DNA from: Pokkaliibacter sp. MBI-7
GTDB lineage: Bacteria > Pseudomonadota > Gammaproteobacteria > Pseudomonadales > Balneatricaceae
Length of the DNA: 64,000 nt
Direction: 5' to 3'
Assembly: GCF_029846635.1 (NCBI RefSeq)
Contig: NZ_JARVTG010000001.1
Location: 4,303,001-4,367,000 of the forward strand
Part shown: positions 16,880 through 25,570 of the stretch, piece by piece
How the letters are laid out: each line of letters begins with the position of its first letter
How positions within the stretch are numbered: position 1 is the stretch's first letter
Program-made: the position numbers and the translations under genes
The notes under the pieces: generated by a model
Seen by the model: only the letters and a program-made list of their open reading frames with translations
Told to the model about the DNA's origin: nothing
The model's database searches: none

Positions 16880-19800
16880 TCAATCCTGGCGGGCATAGGT
16901 TTCAATAGCGTTGATCAGTCTGGAAATGTCGAAAGGTTTGGTCAGGTAGTCAGTAAAGCCTTCAGACAAACCTTTGTCGACATCTGTTCGCATAGCGTTG
17001 GCAGACAGCGCGATCACCGGGATGTGTGCCGTGATGCAGTCCTGCGCCAGCAGACGACGTGCCTGAAAGCCATCCATACCGGGCAGGTTGATGTCCATGA
17101 TGATCAGTGCCGGTGGTTCCGCCCGCGCCAGCTCAATGCCGAGGGCGGCATCATAGGCGCAGATCAGCTGAAACTCATCGAGATCTTCAAACACATCTAT
17201 CATCAAGCGCTGGTTGGCCGGGTTGTCTTCGATATACAGAATGCGTCGTTGCTGCGAGGGCAGCGCAGACATGACATCGGTGGTTGCCGGGGCGGGGCTG
17301 TCTGCCACCGGCGCATTTCTGTCGTCATCGGCGGCCGGCAGACTTATCCAGAATTCGCTGCCTTTGTGCTGTTCACTGCGTACACCAATCTGGCCTTTCA
17401 TGTTCTCGACCAGCTTTTTGGTCAGTGCCAGACCAACACCGGTGCCTTCGATGGCGGTGTTTTCTGCCCCCAGCCGGCTGAAGGGCTGAAACAGTTCGTC
17501 CATCCGGCCGTTGTCGATGCCGATGCCGGTATCAATGATCCTGATGTGGTAGGTGTGGTCAGCATGGCGCGACCACTCCAGCTGCACACTGCCCTGTGGC
17601 CGGTTGTACTTGATGGCGTTGGACAAAAGGTTGATCAGCACCTGTTTAAGCCGGGTGTAGTCCGCCAGCACCCGTGGTGTGTGGGCCGGATTCATGGTGG
17701 CGCGCAGCAGGCGAATACCGGCGGCCTCCGCGATGGAAGAGACGGTATCCAGCGACTCGCTGATCACGTCTTCCAGTGCAATAGGCTCGATGGAGAAACT
17801 GATGGTGCCCGATTCGATACGGGCCAGATCCAGCACCTCATTGATCAGCGTCAGCAGATGCTGGCCGCTTTTGAATATCTGCTGAACCTGAGTGTCCTGA
17901 CGTTCTGTCAGCGGCGCCTTGCGGCTGCTGAGCAGCAGCTGGGAGAAGCCCAGTATGGAGTTCAGCGGCGTGCGCAGTTCATGGCTCATGGATGACAGAA
18001 ATTCAGTCTTGGCGCGGCTGGCTCGCTCCTGTTCATCCCTCGCCTGACGTAACTCTTCGGTGAAGCGGGCACGGTCATCCATCTGCCGGTACAGTTTGAT
18101 CAGCAGCGAGCAGGTGGCGGTGAAGGGCTGCAGCCAGGTCACCAGATCATCATTCAGTGGCTTGTGAATATTGGCGATGGCATACATGCCGATCAGCTGC
18201 TCATTGTCGAAGATCGGTACACCAAGATAGTTCTGTAGTGGCGGGTGACCGGGCGGAAAGCCGGAGCGGCGCGGCTCGTTGGCAAGATCGGTGGTCAGCA
18301 CGGTCTCGCCGCCGGCAAATACCCGACCCAGCAGGGTATGGGGGTTGTTCAGCAGGAAATCGCCGGCTTTCAGCTTTTCCATCAGCTTGCGTGACTCTTC
18401 ACTCCATGACAGATCAGTAATGGCATGGATTTTCAGCGAGGGCACCGCATCGGGATAGATCACTTCACCGATCAGGGCGAAGTCGCTTCGGGTCATTTTG
18501 CGCAGCGCCTGCTTAAGGAAGGCCCACAGCTGGTCGCCTGACATCAGAGCGGAATAGTCGGTAAGACCGCGGTGCAGTACGCTCAGTAACTGCTCCTGTT
18601 CACTGATTTTGGTGTTGGCTTCCAGCATCGGGGTGATGTCATGGGCGACGTTGACGATGCCATTGATCTTGCCGCTGCTATCCTGCATGGCTGACTTGGT
18701 AATCTCAAACACCCGACTCTGCCCCTCTAACTGACGCACCGTGAGCTTTTCCGGCCTGCCGCTTTGCAGCACACGCAGGTCTGCTGTATGGATGGCCCCG
18801 GCGTCCTCAGCGTCGATAGTGATGGTAGGGACATAGTCTCCGTCTTCCAGCTCCTTCAGCCCCATCACATTGATGCTGGCCTGATTGGCGATGATGAAGT
18901 GGTCTTCGGTGTCCTTGACATAGATAGGCACGGAGCTGGCATCAATAATGGCTTTCAGCAGCTCTCGTTCAGCCCGTTCGCGCTGCTGGGCATCACGCAG
19001 TGCCGACAGGTCAGACAGAATGCCGATGAACTCAGGCGGCTGGCCATTGGTGAGTTTGACCTGACTGACGGCCAGATGGATGGGAATCAGCTGGCCGGAT
19101 TTATGGGTGGCCATGACTTCGCGTCCGGTACCAATGATGGTGGGCGGGCGTCCCTCCAGATAGGTGCTGATGTAGCGGTCATGATCCTCTGCCCAGGGGG
19201 CGGGCATCAGGCAGTTGACGTTGCGGTTGAGCAGCTCGTCGCGCTGATAGCCAAGCAGTTTGAGAATAAAAGGGTTGGCATCCTGAATCAGCCCCTGACT
19301 GTTGATACGGATGATGCCGGCGGCGGCCTCACTGACGATGGCGCTGTAGCGGGCCAGTGCCTGGGTGTTTTCCAGACTTTCCCGCTCCTGCCTGATGCGT
19401 AAATAGTGGTGGCGGATCAGCTCCTCCACCTGCGCTGCGAGCCCCTGCAGAATTGTTTTGTCTCTGTCGCTCAGCTGACGTGGGGAGGTATCGATGATGC
19501 ACAGGGTGCCGATATCCACACTGTTCAGAGGTCGCAGGGGTACGCCGGCATAAAAGCGGATGTAAGGTGCCCCGGTCACCAGCTCATTACTGGCAAATAT
19601 CGGGTCAGCATGGGCATCTTCGACGATCAGCAGTTCCCCGTTCCTGATGACTTTGTCACAAAATGCGATCTCCCGTGCTGTCTGGCATACCGGCAGGCCG
19701 ATGGCGGACTTGAACCACTGACGTTCGTGGTCGACCAGCGATACCGCCACCATGGGCACGTCGAAAATGGTGCTGGCCAGGGCGGTGATGCGATCAAAGC

Positions 19801-19888
19801 CGGGATCAGGCTGGGTATCAAGCAGTGTGAGCAGGTGCAGGGTCTTTAAGCGTTCCTGTTCGAAACGGCTTGAGGTGTCGGTTGTCAT
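16880..19888 (-). CDS. Hybrid sensor histidine kinase (GAF-PAS-PAS-GAF-HisKA-HATPase-REC)
   Basis: Cytoplasmic hybrid kinase of 1002 aa with no membrane segments. In order: GAF (~25-165, with the QWFKSAIGL and FCDKVI motifs of this GAF family), PAS (~175-300), PAS (~310-425), GAF (~435-600), a HisKA dimerisation helix with SMSHELRTPLNS near 635, a HATPase_c domain with NLLSNAIKYN, DTGIGI and GTGVGLAL, and a C-terminal receiver with its Asp in IIMDINLPGMDGF near 930. It is the first gene of a run that continues with the REC-EAL regulator and a LysR gene. The signal is unknown; the tandem GAF/PAS layout suggests a small cytoplasmic ligand or redox cue. Confidence 0.9.
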   Translation of the reverse strand: MTTDTSSRFEQERLKTLHLLTLLDTQPDPGFDRITALASTIFDVPMVAVSLVDHERQWFKSAIGLPVCQTAREIAFCDKVIRNGELLIVEDAHADPIFASNELVTGAPYIRFYAGVPLRPLNSVDIGTLCIIDTSPRQLSDRDKTILQGLAAQVEELIRHHYLRIRQERESLENTQALARYSAIVSEAAAGIIRINSQGLIQDANPFILKLLGYQRDELLNRNVNCLMPAPWAEDHDRYISTYLEGRPPTIIGTGREVMATHKSGQLIPIHLAVSQVKLTNGQPPEFIGILSDLSALRDAQQRERAERELLKAIIDASSVPIYVKDTEDHFIIANQASINVMGLKELEDGDYVPTITIDAEDAGAIHTADLRVLQSGRPEKLTVRQLEGQSRVFEITKSAMQDSSGKINGIVNVAHDITPMLEANTKISEQEQLLSVLHRGLTDYSALMSGDQLWAFLKQALRKMTRSDFALIGEVIYPDAVPSLKIHAITDLSWSEESRKLMEKLKAGDFLLNNPHTLLGRVFAGGETVLTTDLANEPRRSGFPPGHPPLQNYLGVPIFDNEQLIGMYAIANIHKPLNDDLVTWLQPFTATCSLLIKLYRQMDDRARFTEELRQARDEQERASRAKTEFLSSMSHELRTPLNSILGFSQLLLSSRKAPLTERQDTQVQQIFKSGQHLLTLINEVLDLARIESGTISFSIEPIALEDVISESLDTVSSIAEAAGIRLLRATMNPAHTPRVLADYTRLKQVLINLLSNAIKYNRPQGSVQLEWSRHADHTYHIRIIDTGIGIDNGRMDELFQPFSRLGAENTAIEGTGVGLALTKKLVENMKGQIGVRSEQHKGSEFWISLPAADDDRNAPVADSPAPATTDVMSALPSQQRRILYIEDNPANQRLMIDVFEDLDEFQLICAYDAALGIELARAEPPALIIMDINLPGMDGFQARRLLAQDCITAHIPVIALSANAMRTDVDKGLSEGFTDYLTKPFDISRLINAIETYARQD

Positions 19889-20534
19889 GGGGGCATGCCA
19901 TTGGTCAGGTGTAAGCAGTATAGAGTCTTCCCGCTGATGTAGATCATCGCGATGTGTGTTTTACGTCATTATTGGCACAAATGGCAGTTTGCATTTTTCT
20001 TGCACAAAGTAAGGTCTGAGGGACAGTGAGGGCGTAGTCTGACGGGTTTTTTATTTGAAAAGCAAAATAATAAATTGAAAATTCAAATTGGATAAATATA
20101 TCGGGCTGGTCCAGTATTACCTCCATTCGACGCCCGGTCTTCACTCAGGCTCCACCGGGCAGGCTGCCTGCCAGCGTTGCTCAATTCATACCGCAAATGC
20201 GGAAAATTGATGCTTGAAATCCTGGCAGTGGGCGTATAACTAGCAGTGAGAATAATCTGATAACAAACATGCTGCGTTGCTGAGCTGGTGCACAAAATCC
20301 AACTGGATGCATAGCGGGTTCCGCTGCTTGTTACCTGACTACTCGGGCTGGTTCCCTTAGCAGGTCGTTGAAAATCTATCTGCGTTGCCGAATACCGCGT
20401 CAAAAACAGGCTCAAAATGCTCATTTAGTTCACTAAACTCCGCTTTTTCGCCTGTTTTTTTCTTGTCTCGGCTGCCTCGATAACGTTTTTCAACAGCCTG
20501 TTAGCGGCAGCTCTCACCCTTCAAGGAAAAGGCT
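19889..20534. other. Intergenic region upstream of the kinase and CoA-transferase genes
   Basis: 646 bp without a gene. It contains AT-rich sequence directly upstream of the kinase, a GCCCGGT/ACCGGGC inverted repeat around 20128-20156, and one copy of the dispersed TIR element at 20358-20503. Apparent reading frames here come from the repeat and are not believed. Confidence 0.6.
20358..20503 (+). repeat. Dispersed TIR element, copy A
   Basis: About 146 bp, shortest of three related copies. It begins TAGCAGGTCGTTGAAAA and ends TTTTCAACAGCCTGTTA, so the two ends are imperfect inverted repeats. The interior has a CTCAAAATGCTCATTTAGT segment and a hairpin-forming AAACAGGC...GCCTGTTT pair. No protein is encoded, so it is MITE-like. 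It ends 31 bp before the scoA start codon. Confidence 0.85.
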
Positions 20535-21236
20535 ATGGCAGGTTTCGACAAGGTCGTAAGTTCATACGAAGAGGCATTGGCAGGGCTGCAGGACGGTATG
20601 ACCGTTATTGCAGGTGGTTTCGGCCTGTGTGGTATCCCGGAAAACCTGATCGCACAGATCAGGAAGATGGGCGTCAAAGGGCTGACCGTGGTGTCCAACA
20701 ACTGTGGCGTCGATGGCTTTGGCCTCGGCATCCTGCTGGAGGACCGGCAGATCAAAAAGATGGTGTCTTCGTATGTGGGTGAAAACGCCCTGTTTGAAAA
20801 GCAGCTACTGAGTGGCGAGCTGGAAGTGGAGCTGACCCCTCAGGGCACGCTGGCAGAAAAGATTCGTGCCGGTGGTGCAGGTATCCCGGCGTTTTACACC
20901 GCCACGGGGTATGGCACACCGGTAGGTGAAGGCAAGGAAGTGCGTGAATTCAATGGCCGTCACTACATCATGGAAGAGTCCATCGTCGGTGACTTTGCCA
21001 TCGTCAAAGGCTGGAAAGCCGACCGCTATGGCAACGTGGTGTATCGCCACACGGCACAGAACTTCAACCCGCTGGCGGCCACTGCAGGCAAGATCACTGT
21101 GGTTGAGGTGGAAGAGATTGTTGAACCGGGTGAGCTGGACCCCACCCATATCCACACTCCGGGTATCTATGTGAACCGGGTGATCAAGGGCAGTTTTGAA
21201 AAACGCATCGAGCAGCGCACGGTCCGTAAGGGCTGA
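20535..21236 (+). CDS. scoA: 3-oxoacid CoA-transferase subunit A
   Basis: Alpha subunit (233 aa) of succinyl-CoA:3-ketoacid CoA-transferase, which activates acetoacetate or another 3-oxoacid with CoA from succinyl-CoA. Family I CoA-transferase features are clear: GGFGLCGIPENLI near the N-terminus, and SNNCGVDGFGLGILL and ESIVGDFAIVKGWKAD further on. An AAGGA lies 11 nt upstream of the ATG. The gene for subunit B follows after 113 bp. It feeds ketone bodies or polyhydroxybutyrate-derived acetoacetate into acetyl-CoA. Confidence 0.93.
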   Translation: MAGFDKVVSSYEEALAGLQDGMTVIAGGFGLCGIPENLIAQIRKMGVKGLTVVSNNCGVDGFGLGILLEDRQIKKMVSSYVGENALFEKQLLSGELEVELTPQGTLAEKIRAGGAGIPAFYTATGYGTPVGEGKEVREFNGRHYIMEESIVGDFAIVKGWKADRYGNVVYRHTAQNFNPLAATAGKITVVEVEEIVEPGELDPTHIHTPGIYVNRVIKGSFEKRIEQRTVRKG

Positions 21237-21349
21237 CACTGACTACGCAGCGTACAAATCTGAACCAGCATCCTCGCCTGCCTGCCGGGTGTCGGCCAGC
21301 GAGAGCGGGATGAAACCGAACAAGTGTGGAATGTGAAAGAGGCAAGACG

Positions 21350-22018
21350 ATGGCACTTTCTCGCGAACAAATTGCAATGCGTGTAGCCCGTGAGCTGCAG
21401 GATGGTTTCTACGTCAACCTGGGGATCGGTATTCCCACGCTGGTTGCCAACTATGTACCCAAAGGCATGCAGGTCATGCTGCAGTCTGAAAACGGTTTGC
21501 TCGGTATGGGGCCTTTCCCCACCGAAGATGAAATCGATGCCGATATGATCAACGCCGGTAAGCAGACCGTCACCACCATTCCCGGTGCGTCGATTTTCAG
21601 CTCGGCGGAATCCTTCGCCATGATCCGTGGCGGTCATGTTGACCTGACCGTACTGGGGGCTTTCGAGGTGGATGTGGCCGGTAACATTGCTTCCTGGATG
21701 ATCCCCGGCAAGCTGATCAAAGGCATGGGCGGTGCCATGGATCTGGTGGCCGGTGCTGACAATATCATCGTCACCATGACCCACGCCTCCAAGAACGGCG
21801 AATCCAAACTGCTGACCCGCTGCTCGCTGCCGTTGACCGGCGCAGGCTGTATCAAGCGCGTGCTGACTGATCTGGCCTATCTGGAAATTGATAACGGCGC
21901 TTTCATCCTCAAGGAGCGCGCTCCGGGGGTGAGTGTTGAAGAAATTGTCAGCAAGACCGAAGGCAAACTGATCGTGCCGGATCATGTGCCTGAGATGCAG
22001 TTTGATGAGGAGGCGTAA
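21350..22018 (+). CDS. scoB: 3-oxoacid CoA-transferase subunit B
   Basis: Beta subunit (222 aa) of the same CoA-transferase. The catalytic Glu that forms the CoA thioester is in the motif SENGLLGMG, preceded by the conserved LGIGIPTLVANYVP. The ATG at 21350 (MALSREQIAMRVA) was chosen because GAGGC lies upstream and the protein then aligns with the family start. Together with scoA it makes the heterotetrameric cytoplasmic enzyme. Confidence 0.93.
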   Translation: MALSREQIAMRVARELQDGFYVNLGIGIPTLVANYVPKGMQVMLQSENGLLGMGPFPTEDEIDADMINAGKQTVTTIPGASIFSSAESFAMIRGGHVDLTVLGAFEVDVAGNIASWMIPGKLIKGMGGAMDLVAGADNIIVTMTHASKNGESKLLTRCSLPLTGAGCIKRVLTDLAYLEIDNGAFILKERAPGVSVEEIVSKTEGKLIVPDHVPEMQFDEEA

Positions 22019-22358
22019 TCGGCCTCTGTCAGTCCTTATGTTCCCTCGTCGTGATGACGATGTGGCCTGTTGCCGAGGAGTGGTGGCGGGCGTGCTTGTA
22101 AGACCGTGCTCATGATCAGCTGCGCGCCAGCCAGACGGCGTTGAAAAGCGCTTTGTTCTGATCGCTCGCAAGATCATGAACACGTCTTAAGTAGTTGTGT
22201 TGTCCCTAGCGTAGCGCATGACCAGGATGACTGGTCCGCAGCGATAGGATGCTTCGGCATCCATTGATAGTCGGTATCGCTGTGCTCTGTTAGGCGCTGG
22301 TTCTCCCGGACCAGCGCCTTCTTTTTTTGTTGCAGTGCAAGGCGAAGGCGGTGCTCAC
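22019..22358. other. Intergenic region between scoB and nudK
   Basis: 340 bp with no believable gene. It ends with a strong plus-strand terminator; nothing else was recognised. Confidence 0.5.
22292..22329 (+). terminator. Strong rho-independent terminator
   Basis: AGGCGCTGGT pairs perfectly with ACCAGCGCCT across an 8-nt loop, followed by TCTTTTTTT. It is oriented to stop transcription from scoAB, about 270 bp after the scoB stop. Confidence 0.85.
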
Positions 22359-22943
22359 TCAGTCTGCAAACAGATGCAGGGCTGCATACTGCAGCAGCAT
22401 GATGGTCTTGCCGTCGCAGATACGTCCGTCGGAAATCTGTGCCAGTGCCTCCCCGATGCCCAGCTCGAACACACCAATATCTTCCCCTTCACTGTGGATA
22501 CCGCCGCCTTCACTGACACGGTCTTCTGGCCGGTACTCGGCCACAAAAAAGTACAGCTTCTCGGTCACCGAACCCGGGCTCATAAAGGCCTCGAACACCT
22601 TTTCCAGCTGCTGAATACGAAAGCCGGTCTCTTCTTCCACTTCCAGCCTGATACGTTGCTCGGGAGCGACGTTGTCCAGCAGCCCGGCGGGCGTTTCAAC
22701 CAGCAGCTCTGCGTAGCCATTGACGAAGGCGGGATAGCGGAACTGACGGGTAAGGATCACCGTGCGCTGCTGGCGGTTATACAGCAGCAAGGTCGCGCCG
22801 TTGCCGCGATCATAGGTTTCCCGCTGCAGGGTCTGCCACTCGCCATTGCTGCGCTGAAAGTCGAAAGAGGTGGTTTTCAGGATGTACCAGTTGTCGGAAA
22901 GCAGGCGTTCTTCGTTGATGCGGATGCGGTCGGCGATGGCCAT
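22359..22943 (-). CDS. nudK: GDP-mannose pyrophosphatase-like Nudix hydrolase
   Basis: Nudix hydrolase of 194 aa, closely resembling NudK, which cleaves GDP-mannose and related sugar nucleotides. The family-specific segments LSDNWYILKTTSFDF, ETYDRGNGATLLLYN and MSPGSVTEKLYFFVAEY are present. The Nudix box runs from GLLDNVAPEQ to VEEETGF. The first Glu of the consensus box is Ala here; the EExxG core that binds metal is intact. AAGGAG sits 7 nt before the ATG. It is divergent from the DeoR regulator, across a spacer with two long direct repeats. Confidence 0.88.
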   Translation of the reverse strand: MAIADRIRINEERLLSDNWYILKTTSFDFQRSNGEWQTLQRETYDRGNGATLLLYNRQQRTVILTRQFRYPAFVNGYAELLVETPAGLLDNVAPEQRIRLEVEEETGFRIQQLEKVFEAFMSPGSVTEKLYFFVAEYRPEDRVSEGGGIHSEGEDIGVFELGIGEALAQISDGRICDGKTIMLLQYAALHLFAD

Positions 22944-23000
22944 AACGAGACTCCTTCACCACAGGGGTGAGGTGGACTGGGTAAAATTTCAGGAATATTC

Positions 23001-23067
23001 GTGCATTATCGTGCAGTTTTGTGTGGAGTCAATTTAAAGTGTGCAATATCGTGCAGATGTGTGTGGA
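23001..23067 (+). promoter_or_regulatory. Two near-identical 27-bp direct repeats, probable operators
   Basis: Sequences at 23001-23027 and 23041-23067 match at 24 of 27 positions (core ATCGTGCAG and TGTGTGGA), starting exactly 40 bp apart. They lie between the divergent nudK and DeoR genes, where a DeoR-type repressor would bind. Confidence 0.6.
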
Positions 23068-23134
23068 TGCTGTGTGGTTGTGCACTGTGGATTCCGTCAC
23101 AATAACGAACCTTCCCGGAGATGGATCGCCCTTC

Positions 23135-23893
23135 ATGCTGACCAAACAACGTAAGCAGCACATCCTCAACACCCTGCAACAGCAGGGTAACGTTGTCGCT
23201 AAGGTACTCAGTCAGGAGCTCGGGGTATCGGAAGATACCATCCGTCGCGATCTGCGTGAGCTGGCCAAAGCCGGAGTGCTGCAGCGTGTGCACGGTGGGG
23301 CGCTGCCTGCCTCGCCTGCGGTGGTGAATCTGACCGGTCGGCAGCAGTTATCCACGGATGAGAAGGCGGTGCTGGGCAGGGCTGCCGCTGCACTGATAGA
23401 GCCTGATCAGGTGGTCTTTGTGGATGGTGGCACCACCACACTGCAAATGGTGCGCGCGTTGCCCGCAGACTTGCGGGCTACCCTTGTTACCCACAGCCCG
23501 ATTATCGCGGCAGAACTGGTTAACCACCCGACGATGCAGGTGGTGCTGATTGGCGGGCAGTTATTCAAACATTCCGGGGTGACCGTCGGTGCCGCTGCGC
23601 TGGCCGCTATCCGTAGTATTCGGGCCGACAGCTATTTTCTCGGTGTAACAGGCATCCATGCTGACTATGGACTGAGCACCGGGGATCTGGAGGAAGCTCA
23701 GATCAAGCGGGCACTGATTGAGCAGGCAGCGGAAACGGTACTGATGGTCACGGCAGATAAGGTCGGCAAGGTGTCCCCTTACGTGATTGCCAGTGCCACC
23801 GCCGTGTCGCAGTTACTGATTACCCGCTCGACCGCCCCAGCGCAGTATCAGCCACTGGCTGATCTGGGGATTGCTGTCAGCCTCTGCGACTAG
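23135..23893 (+). CDS. DeoR-family transcriptional regulator
   Basis: DeoR-type repressor of 252 aa. The N-terminal HTH (LSQELGVSEDTIRRDLREL, residues ~25-43) is the family signature. It is followed by a DeoR sensor domain with the phosphosugar-binding motifs VDGGTTTLQM and KSDKVG-like TADKVGKVS. The start was set at MLTKQRKQHIL, the common start of this family; the GGAG upstream is rather far (about 15 nt). Such proteins usually sense a phosphorylated sugar. Autoregulation through the upstream repeats, and control of nudK, are inferred from layout. Confidence 0.87.
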   Translation: MLTKQRKQHILNTLQQQGNVVAKVLSQELGVSEDTIRRDLRELAKAGVLQRVHGGALPASPAVVNLTGRQQLSTDEKAVLGRAAAALIEPDQVVFVDGGTTTLQMVRALPADLRATLVTHSPIIAAELVNHPTMQVVLIGGQLFKHSGVTVGAAALAAIRSIRADSYFLGVTGIHADYGLSTGDLEEAQIKRALIEQAAETVLMVTADKVGKVSPYVIASATAVSQLLITRSTAPAQYQPLADLGIAVSLCD

Positions 23894-23903
23894 CCTCCTT
23901 GAT

Positions 23904-23927
23904 GCACCAGCAATTGCTTGCTGGTGC
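23904..23927 (+). terminator. Hairpin after the DeoR gene
   Basis: GCACCAGCAA pairs with TTGCTGGTGC (10 bp, 4-nt loop) 11 bp after the stop. The following sequence is only weakly T-rich. Confidence 0.5.
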
Positions 23928-24098
23928 TGCCTTGTATTATCTCGTTTGCACGAAATTGCACGTTTTTCTTTGTCATTGGCGCTGAGCCGGTACCAGAACG
24001 CCATTGCCCGCCAGCGGCTCCTTTTTTTGATTCCCTCTTTTTTCAGCTTTCTTCCTTGTGCGCTGAATAACTTGCCCTTATAAACGGCAAATCAATTT

Positions 24099-24114
24099 AG
24101 GACTGATTGGTCCT
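24099..24114 (+). promoter_or_regulatory. Palindromic candidate operator of the TetR gene
   Basis: AGGAC-N6-GTCCT lies 38 bp before the TetR start codon, next to AT-rich promoter-like sequence. TetR repressors commonly bind such palindromes and repress themselves. Confidence 0.45.
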
Positions 24115-24151
24115 TAATTAAAAAAGACCCGATCAGGCAGAGGACAACAGC

Positions 24152-24763
24152 ATGGCCAGTGGCCGTCCACGAACATTTGCAGAAGACGACGTATTGCAGG
24201 CTGCCACTCGTACCTTCTGGCAACAGGGTTACGACGGCACCAGCCTGCAGGATTTGCTGGAAGCGACTGGCCTGTCCAAGAGCAGCCTGTATCAGAGCTT
24301 TGGTAACAAGCAGCAGCTGTTTCATGCCTGCGTGCAGCGTTATGCCGAGCACAGCGTCAGCAATCTGCGTCAGCAGCTGCAGGCGTCGGCAACAGTACAG
24401 GCGTTTCTGCGCGAATGGCTGGGTACGGCATTGCGTGAGTGCCGTGGTGATGACAGCGGGCAACCGGCCAGGGTGCCGCGTGGCTGCATGCTGGTCAATG
24501 TTGCCACCGAGTTCTCGCAGCGGGACCCGCAACTGGCGGCCATCATCGACAACGGCATGGTGGCCATTCGTGCGGTGGTTGCTGAAGGCTTGCGGCAGGG
24601 GCGGAGCGATGATCCTGCGCAGAGGGCGTGGGCAGAGAATACCGCGATGACCCTGCATACCCTGATGGTGGGGCTGCGTACCCAGGTCAAGGCGGGCGTA
24701 TCTGCGGCAGCGCTGGCGGCCGTGATTGAGCAGGTGATCGTTAGTCTGCCACTGACGGAGTGA
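24152..24763 (+). CDS. TetR-family transcriptional regulator
   Basis: TetR-type repressor of 203 aa. The N-terminal HTH region is visible as WQQGYDGTSLQDLLEATGLS and KSSLYQSFGNKQQLF (residues ~25-60); the remainder is the helical ligand domain, here the C-terminal type seen in the AcrR/YxaF group (RGCMLVNVATEF). It precedes two glutathione S-transferase genes on the same strand, 74 bp from the first, so it probably controls them in response to an electrophile or drug (inference). A 16-bp palindrome lies just upstream. Confidence 0.88.
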   Translation: MASGRPRTFAEDDVLQAATRTFWQQGYDGTSLQDLLEATGLSKSSLYQSFGNKQQLFHACVQRYAEHSVSNLRQQLQASATVQAFLREWLGTALRECRGDDSGQPARVPRGCMLVNVATEFSQRDPQLAAIIDNGMVAIRAVVAEGLRQGRSDDPAQRAWAENTAMTLHTLMVGLRTQVKAGVSAAALAAVIEQVIVSLPLTE

Positions 24764-24837
24764 TGTCAGACGGGCGTTGATAACCCATACCAAAACAGCA
24801 GGAGCCGCAGGCTGCTGCGCAAAATGAGAGAACAACA

Positions 24838-25518
24838 ATGATCGAACTTTACGAGCTGTGCGGTGCCAACCCGGCCCACCTGTTTTCCCCTTTTTGCTGG
24901 CGGGTACGCATGGCCCTGTTGCACAAGGGGCTGGCGTTCAGCAGTCAGCCTGTGTGCTTCACTGACAAGGAACAGATTGCCTTTTCCGGACAGGGCAAGG
25001 TGCCGGTGATCCGTGATGGCGATACCGTGGTCTACGACAGTATGGCCATCTTTGCCTACCTTGACCGAACCTATCCCGACAAGCCGTTGTTGGGGGAGGG
25101 CGTAGCGGCCGCCCGTGCCAGAGCCATTGACGCACTCTGCACCAGCGTGCTGCGTGGCGGCTTGCTGAAAATGCTGCTGCTGCGTGTGCTGAACGCTATA
25201 CATGACAAGGATCATGAGTACTTCCGCAGTACCCGCGAGGCATTCTTCAGCAACACACTGGAGAACGTGGATAACCCCGAGCAAGGCAAAGCCCTGCTCG
25301 ACAGTGCCTGGCCGGTGCTGGCCGCAGTACTTAAAGAGCAGCCCTACTTTGATGGCGATACGCCGGCAGGGGCGGATTATCTGGTGTTTGGCCACTTCAT
25401 GTGGGCCTACACCCTTGGCATCGCACCCTGGCAGGACAATGCGCCCGTCAATGACTGGTTCAACCGCCTGCTGAATAGTTATGAAGCACAGCAGGGCGCG
25501 GTCGTGCGTACCGCCTGA
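24838..25518 (+). CDS. Glutathione S-transferase family protein
   Basis: GST-fold protein of 226 aa. The N-terminal thioredoxin-like domain (residues ~1-80) includes SPFCWRVRMALLHKG, GKVPVIRDGDTVVYDSMAIFAYLD with the conserved cis-Pro and Ser that bind glutathione; the helical C-terminal domain follows. The SPFCWRVR motif carries a Cys in the position used by Cys-type GSTs. It is flanked by the TetR gene and a second GST, so a detoxification role is likely. Confidence 0.85.
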   Translation: MIELYELCGANPAHLFSPFCWRVRMALLHKGLAFSSQPVCFTDKEQIAFSGQGKVPVIRDGDTVVYDSMAIFAYLDRTYPDKPLLGEGVAAARARAIDALCTSVLRGGLLKMLLLRVLNAIHDKDHEYFRSTREAFFSNTLENVDNPEQGKALLDSAWPVLAAVLKEQPYFDGDTPAGADYLVFGHFMWAYTLGIAPWQDNAPVNDWFNRLLNSYEAQQGAVVRTA

Positions 25519-25570
25519 GCCCGTCGTCTTCCCATGAAATCTGACATCAGGCTAACCACAGGAGCCAATC

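Noticed and set aside
20083..20424. Minus-strand ORF upstream of scoA
   Set aside because: Much of it comes from the TIR repeat and no family match is apparent.
21167..22183. Minus-strand ORF opposite scoB
   Set aside because: Shadow of a strongly conserved CoA-transferase gene.
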